A stretch of DNA of 50,105 nucleotides, taken from an uncultured Methanomassiliicoccales archaeon. Lineage in GTDB: Archaea > Thermoplasmatota > Thermoplasmata > Methanomassiliicoccales > Methanomethylophilaceae. The stretch is from positions 1 to 50,105 of the forward strand of contig CASFYI010000052.1 of the NCBI GenBank assembly GCA_949298875.1. The letters are read 5' to 3'. The notes beneath the pieces are model-generated. The model did no database searches and was not told the DNA's origin. It saw only the letters and a program-made list of their open reading frames with translations. Positions 49,338 through 50,105 of the stretch are shown piece after piece. Numbering within the stretch: position 1 is the stretch's first letter; every line of letters starts with the position of its first letter. The translations under genes were made by a program, and so were the position numbers.

Positions 49338-50105
49338 TCACTGCGGGGGCCACATGCCCCTGAGCCTTCCGCCCTCGCGGTCGGCGTCCATGGTCCAGAC
49401 CTCCATGCCGGGTATGACCATCCTGACGACGGGCACGTCGAGCTCGGGACGGGTCAGGTCGACGGCGACGACGCGGTCGAATCCCGCGTCCACCAGCCTT
49501 CCCAGGACCACCTCTATGTCATCGAGGACATCGTCGGTGGATCCGTCTGGGATGTCCGACAGTTTCACCGATCCCCTGCCCTCGCCGAACCACAGGCGGT
49601 TGAGCTCCTTCACCCTCTCGTACCCCATCTGGACGGTGGCCCTCTGGAGCTGGGCGTTGATCTTCTTGCCGTCCCTGTGGGTGGCCCTGCTCTGCGCCAC
49701 CTCGGTGATCGCCCTGACCGCTGCGATCTCCGGATCGAGATGGGTGCCGACCCCGATGGTCAGCATCTCCGGATCTTTCGTGGCCACGTCGTCCGCGGCG
49801 GCGCCGATGGTAGGGATCCCGGTGTCGCAGGTGAGGTCCTTCAGATGGACCTCGACCCCGTGCTCCGCGAACCTCGCGATCAGCTTCCCGGGAAGGGAAT
49901 CCGGATCGGCGATCACATCGGGGACGGGAAGGTTCCTGTACTCAGCGATGGACCAGGCGTCCCTCTCCACGAGCTCGAATGTCGCGTGGAGGACCGCCTC
50001 CTCCATGTTGTTGCCCGATGCGAGGCCGTTGGTGTGGTACTTGAAGAGCTGGAGGTCTGTGTCGGGGATGTACGGATAGAACACCGCGCATGCGGGGACC
50101 CACAC
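49338..50105 (-). CDS. ycaO: YcaO-domain protein, methanogenesis marker 1 type (N-terminus beyond the window)
   Basis: The visible 255 residues run from the window edge to the TGA at 49338; the true start lies to the right. YcaO motifs: PACAVFYPYIPDTDLQLFKYHTNGLASGNNMEEAVLHATFELVERDAWS and GVGTHLDPEIAAVRAITEVAQSRATHRDG, with the C-terminal proline-rich end GMWPPQ. Methanogen YcaO proteins of this type, with TfuA, convert the McrA glycine to thioglycine. Its target Gly448 is present in the McrA encoded here. TfuA may lie beyond the edge; not visible. Confidence 0.9.
   Translation of the reverse strand: MWVPACAVFYPYIPDTDLQLFKYHTNGLASGNNMEEAVLHATFELVERDAWSIAEYRNLPVPDVIADPDSLPGKLIARFAEHGVEVHLKDLTCDTGIPTIGAAADDVATKDPEMLTIGVGTHLDPEIAAVRAITEVAQSRATHRDGKKINAQLQRATVQMGYERVKELNRLWFGEGRGSVKLSDIPDGSTDDVLDDIEVVLGRLVDAGFDRVVAVDLTRPELDVPVVRMVIPGMEVWTMDADREGGRLRGMWPPQ

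Overview
The window comes from a GC-rich methanogenic archaeon. It carries a complete methyl-coenzyme M reductase (MCR) operon in the order mcrB-mcrD-mcrG-mcrA (29027-33243), an MCR-activation operon (37922-45671: component A2/AtwA, McrC and methanogenesis marker proteins 3, 6, 5, 15, 17 and 7), a YcaO protein of the methanogenesis marker 1 type at the right edge, and a MtaA/MtbA-family methylcobamide:CoM methyltransferase (20471-21508). mcrC lies apart from mcrBDGA, a methyltransferase of the methylotrophic type is present, and TAG is almost never used as a stop (2 of about 57 checked). These fit the H2-dependent methylotrophic, pyrrolysine-using Methanomassiliicoccales (Thermoplasmata). That assignment is inference from gene content; no rRNA gene is present.

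Layout. 1-2300: an AT-rich secreted/surface protein gene (cut by the left edge), a small winged-helix regulator with a palindrome before its start, a decayed gene remnant and tRNA-Ile(GAT). 2362-7346: housekeeping and small unknown genes (predicted RNA-binding protein, CNNM/CBS transporter-like protein, YdbC/PC4-like protein, HEAT-like zinc-ribbon protein) and a leftward four-gene set of PAS protein, 33-residue membrane peptide, flavin-binding protein and 74-residue membrane protein. 7560-13936: ferredoxin-NADP reductase-like flavoprotein, amidohydrolase, UspA, CBS protein, glycyl-tRNA synthetase, and a four-CBS protein with a ribosome-hibernation-like tail. 14123-20253: membrane and zinc-ribbon proteins, a DRG-family GTPase and ornithine carbamoyltransferase. 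20471-25219 (leftward): the corrinoid methyltransferase, metallophosphoesterase, a 40-residue zinc-ribbon peptide, and a UvrA-like ABC ATPase interrupted by one in-frame TAG. 25268-28748: RNase H-like exonuclease, DHH phosphoesterase, an 8Fe ferredoxin, a 29-residue membrane peptide and a DUF169 protein.

28749-33524 is the MCR operon with a long leader, a perfect 11-bp-arm palindrome next to its first TATA box, and a coupled DUF2098 gene at its end. 33730-37763 holds a SIMPL protein, a cytidylate-kinase-like protein, a DUF2798-like membrane protein and a leftward three-gene operon headed by an HTH/DUF4443/DUF2111 regulator. That operon is divergent from the MCR-activation operon and shares a short promoter region with it. 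The right end has a tandem-FAD-domain oxidase of 916 residues, a HAD hydrolase and the truncated YcaO gene.

The methanogenesis genes form a functional set: MCR makes methane; McrC, A2 and the Mmp proteins reductively activate its Ni-F430 with ATP; the YcaO protein is expected to make the thioglycine of McrA; and the MtaA/MtbA homologue delivers methyl groups to coenzyme M. Many first genes have a TATA-like box 22-30 nt before the start codon with no Shine-Dalgarno (SD) sequence, which suggests leaderless mRNAs; internal genes commonly overlap by ATGA.
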